DNA of 64,000 nt from JBMYTN01 sp049604415 (lineage in GTDB: Bacteria; Pseudomonadota; Alphaproteobacteria; Rhodospirillales; Rhodospirillaceae). The notes under the pieces were generated by a model that was not told the DNA's origin, did not search any database, and worked only from the letters and a program-made list of their open reading frames with translations. This document shows, piece by piece, positions 62,780 to 64,000 of this stretch. The stretch is taken from the NCBI GenBank assembly GCA_049604415.1, contig JBMYTN010000017.1, positions 16,649 through 80,648 on the forward strand, given 5' to 3'. Within the stretch, counting starts at the first letter, position 1. Each line of letters starts with the position of its first letter. The translations under genes were made by a program, and so were the position numbers.

Positions 62780-63100
62780 TCATTTATCGAACACTGCCAG
62801 ACATTCCATCAGGGACGGTCCCTGGATCATGCGATTGCGTCCGGAATAGACGGCAAAGACCGGTTCATCACGATTTTTGGGTCCATCGCGCTTTTCGACG
62901 GTGAACAGAGGGCGCTCATGGGCATGGCGGAAGATATGGAAGCGGGCCTGTTTGGGGTCGTGGTCAATGGCGTAATCGCGCCATTCCCCTTGGGCGACGT
63001 GCCGACTGTAGACCGTCAGGATCTGCCCCAACTCCGCCCGGGTGAAATGGACAAAAGGCGCTTTGCGCCGATATTCCATCAACCGAACGACTTTGTTCAT
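62780..63100 (-). CDS. DUF2794 family protein
   Basis: 106 residues from the ATG at 63100 (MNKVVRLMEYRRKAPFVHF); the frame is open upstream. FTRAELGQILTVYSRHVAQG, EWRDYAIDHDPKQARFHIFR and PLFTVEKR are typical of the alphaproteobacterial DUF2794 family, whose function is unknown. The protein is soluble, basic and compact. It stands between two unrelated small genes. Confidence 0.85.
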   Translation of the reverse strand: MNKVVRLMEYRRKAPFVHFTRAELGQILTVYSRHVAQGEWRDYAIDHDPKQARFHIFRHAHERPLFTVEKRDGPKNRDEPVFAVYSGRNRMIQGPSLMECLAVFDK

Positions 63101-63263
63101 GACACTCCAGACCCTGAGCATTTTCAGCCGAAGTGGGTCCGGTTCGGCGGTTCGAAAATGCGACACTACAAATAGTGGGAGCCAATTCCGTTATTGAATC
63201 ATAGCGGAAATGGCTCCAGCCCACACAGTCGATAGCCCAAATCCTGAAGCCGGTGGCCGACGA

Positions 63264-63704
63264 TTAGCGATCCAGCGGTTCTGTCCGGGATCCAACCAAG
63301 GTCTTAGACGGCGCCACCCGGGCATTTTCCCGATAGGGCTGCGGACTGTCGTAACACTCAATACTGCCTAAGCTCCGGTAACAGTACAACCGCGTTTCAA
63401 CGATGGTGTTGTCCGGCAGCCTTTCCTCGCAATAATAGCCGCCATCGGTGGCCCGCACGGTGGAGCAGTCCTTGCCGGTGATCAGCGATGCGCCATGGTC
63501 GATGATGGTTTTATCCGTGGCGATCAGCACCCCGGCATCCACGGCCATGGTTGCCGAGGGCACCACATTGAGCACGGCAGCACCGGCGTCTAGGGGGTTG
63601 CCGCCACAGGCCGCCAAAGCCCCAACGCTTAGGACCCCGGCCACAAGAACCCCTTTGGAGCGCGAAAAGCCTGCCCGTCCCGTGGGGGCGCGCAGGGACG
63701 TCAT
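63264..63704 (-). CDS. Predicted lipoprotein of unknown function
   Basis: 146 residues from the ATG at 63704; starts at 63743 and 63779 are also open. A signal sequence ending in the lipobox GALAACGG anchors it. The mature protein has four further cysteines (GKDCSTVR, GGYYCEERLP, RLYCYRSLGSIECYD), a pattern suggesting a disulfide-stabilised small domain. No named family recognised. Confidence 0.72.
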   Translation of the reverse strand: MTSLRAPTGRAGFSRSKGVLVAGVLSVGALAACGGNPLDAGAAVLNVVPSATMAVDAGVLIATDKTIIDHGASLITGKDCSTVRATDGGYYCEERLPDNTIVETRLYCYRSLGSIECYDSPQPYRENARVAPSKTLVGSRTEPLDR

Positions 63705-63870
63705 TGTGCTGGCAAGGCGACGGCGAAGCGGGGGCGAAAGCATGGTTGGGCATCCTGTTGGGGGACCGAGGAGCCTCACCCTGGCATGGGAAGGTTAAGA
63801 CTCGTTAAACAAGATTAATTGTCTTGAGGACCCGGTCTCAGGAAACCCAAACCAAACGGCTTAGTCTTCA

Positions 63871-63918
63871 TCCGCTCCCAACGGGAGCGGCAAGCCCAAA
63901 GGGCGTCGGGCCCCATGC
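63871..63918 (-). repeat. Intergenic repeat family A, partial copy A-5
   Basis: Reverse orientation: CGCTCCCAACGGGAGCGGCA, then AGCCCAAAGGGCGTCGGGCC. It matches the 3' part of copies A-1 and A-2 and then diverges at GCTTTGC. No gene was seen from 63780 to the window end. Confidence 0.75.
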
Positions 63919-64000
63919 TTTGCATATCTCTGACATGACGGCGCTGGCGACTGAAGCCAAACAAGACTCCTACAAACAAACCATGTCGAAGTGGGTTCCC

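Overview
The window is chromosomal DNA from an alphaproteobacterium, most likely Rhodospirillales-like. This rests on a high-GC background, the split F0 operon atpI-atpB-atpE-atpF'-atpF, the thrB-rnhA-peroxiredoxin cluster, the aroA-cmk-rpsA-ihfB-lapA run, a CioAB-type cytochrome bd oxidase, and family members such as TIGR02300/FYDLN-acid, DUF2794 and DUF721/DciA. Genus is not claimed. Most of the window is ordinary housekeeping sequence on both strands.

Layout. 1-5.2 kb: a partial yqgE, dsbD, a Prx5-type peroxiredoxin, thrB-rnhA and a lipoprotein. 5.2-10.5 kb: an intergenic repeat, a tandem glycine riboswitch and the glycine cleavage genes gcvT-gcvH-gcvPA-gcvPB, closed by a strong terminator. 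10.5-16 kb: an accessory island, largely AT-rich, with a paralogous pair of unknown proteins (called A1 and A2 here), a paralogous pair of class III nucleotide-cyclase-like proteins (B1 degenerate, B2 keeping its metal-binding Asp residues), and a small protein (C) whose C-terminus resembles the DNA-binding C-terminal domain of RNA polymerase alpha. Long upstream regions carry shared CCCT-TTGT-AGGG motifs. 16-20.5 kb: cydAB and a secreted two-repeat protein. 20.5-26.6 kb: lapA, ihfB, rpsA, cmk, aroA, a FYDLN-acid protein and tRNA-Ala(GGC). 26.6-39.4 kb: a beta-propeller phosphatase-like protein, a histidine-kinase-like protein lacking the phospho-accepting His, pdxA-rsmA, a TIM-barrel protein, an amino-acid binding protein divergent from a large PAS sensor kinase, and a methyltransferase. 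39.4-42.8 kb: the F0 ATP synthase operon with a near-consensus promoter. 42.8-49.1 kb: smc, a DsbA-like protein, dciA and mutY. 49-64 kb: a UshA-like phosphatase, a DMT transporter, gmk, yicC, an SDR, a ParA-like ATPase, an orphan HupK-like protein, a PAS-GGDEF-EAL protein, a TerB-like protein, an LpoA-like lipoprotein, a small membrane protein with an FNR-type site, DUF2794 and a lipoprotein.

Cross-cutting structure. Two families of dispersed intergenic repeats recur. Family A has five copies (about 5.2, 30.5, 33.9, 50.9 and 63.9 kb). Family B has three (about 18.7, 34.1 and 52.1 kb). One family A copy sits between near-identical 29-bp copies of the 3' end of the neighbouring gene. The most novel parts of the window are the 10.5-16 kb island, the stand-alone alpha-CTD-like protein and these repeat families. 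All calls come from reading the sequence; no database search was run.
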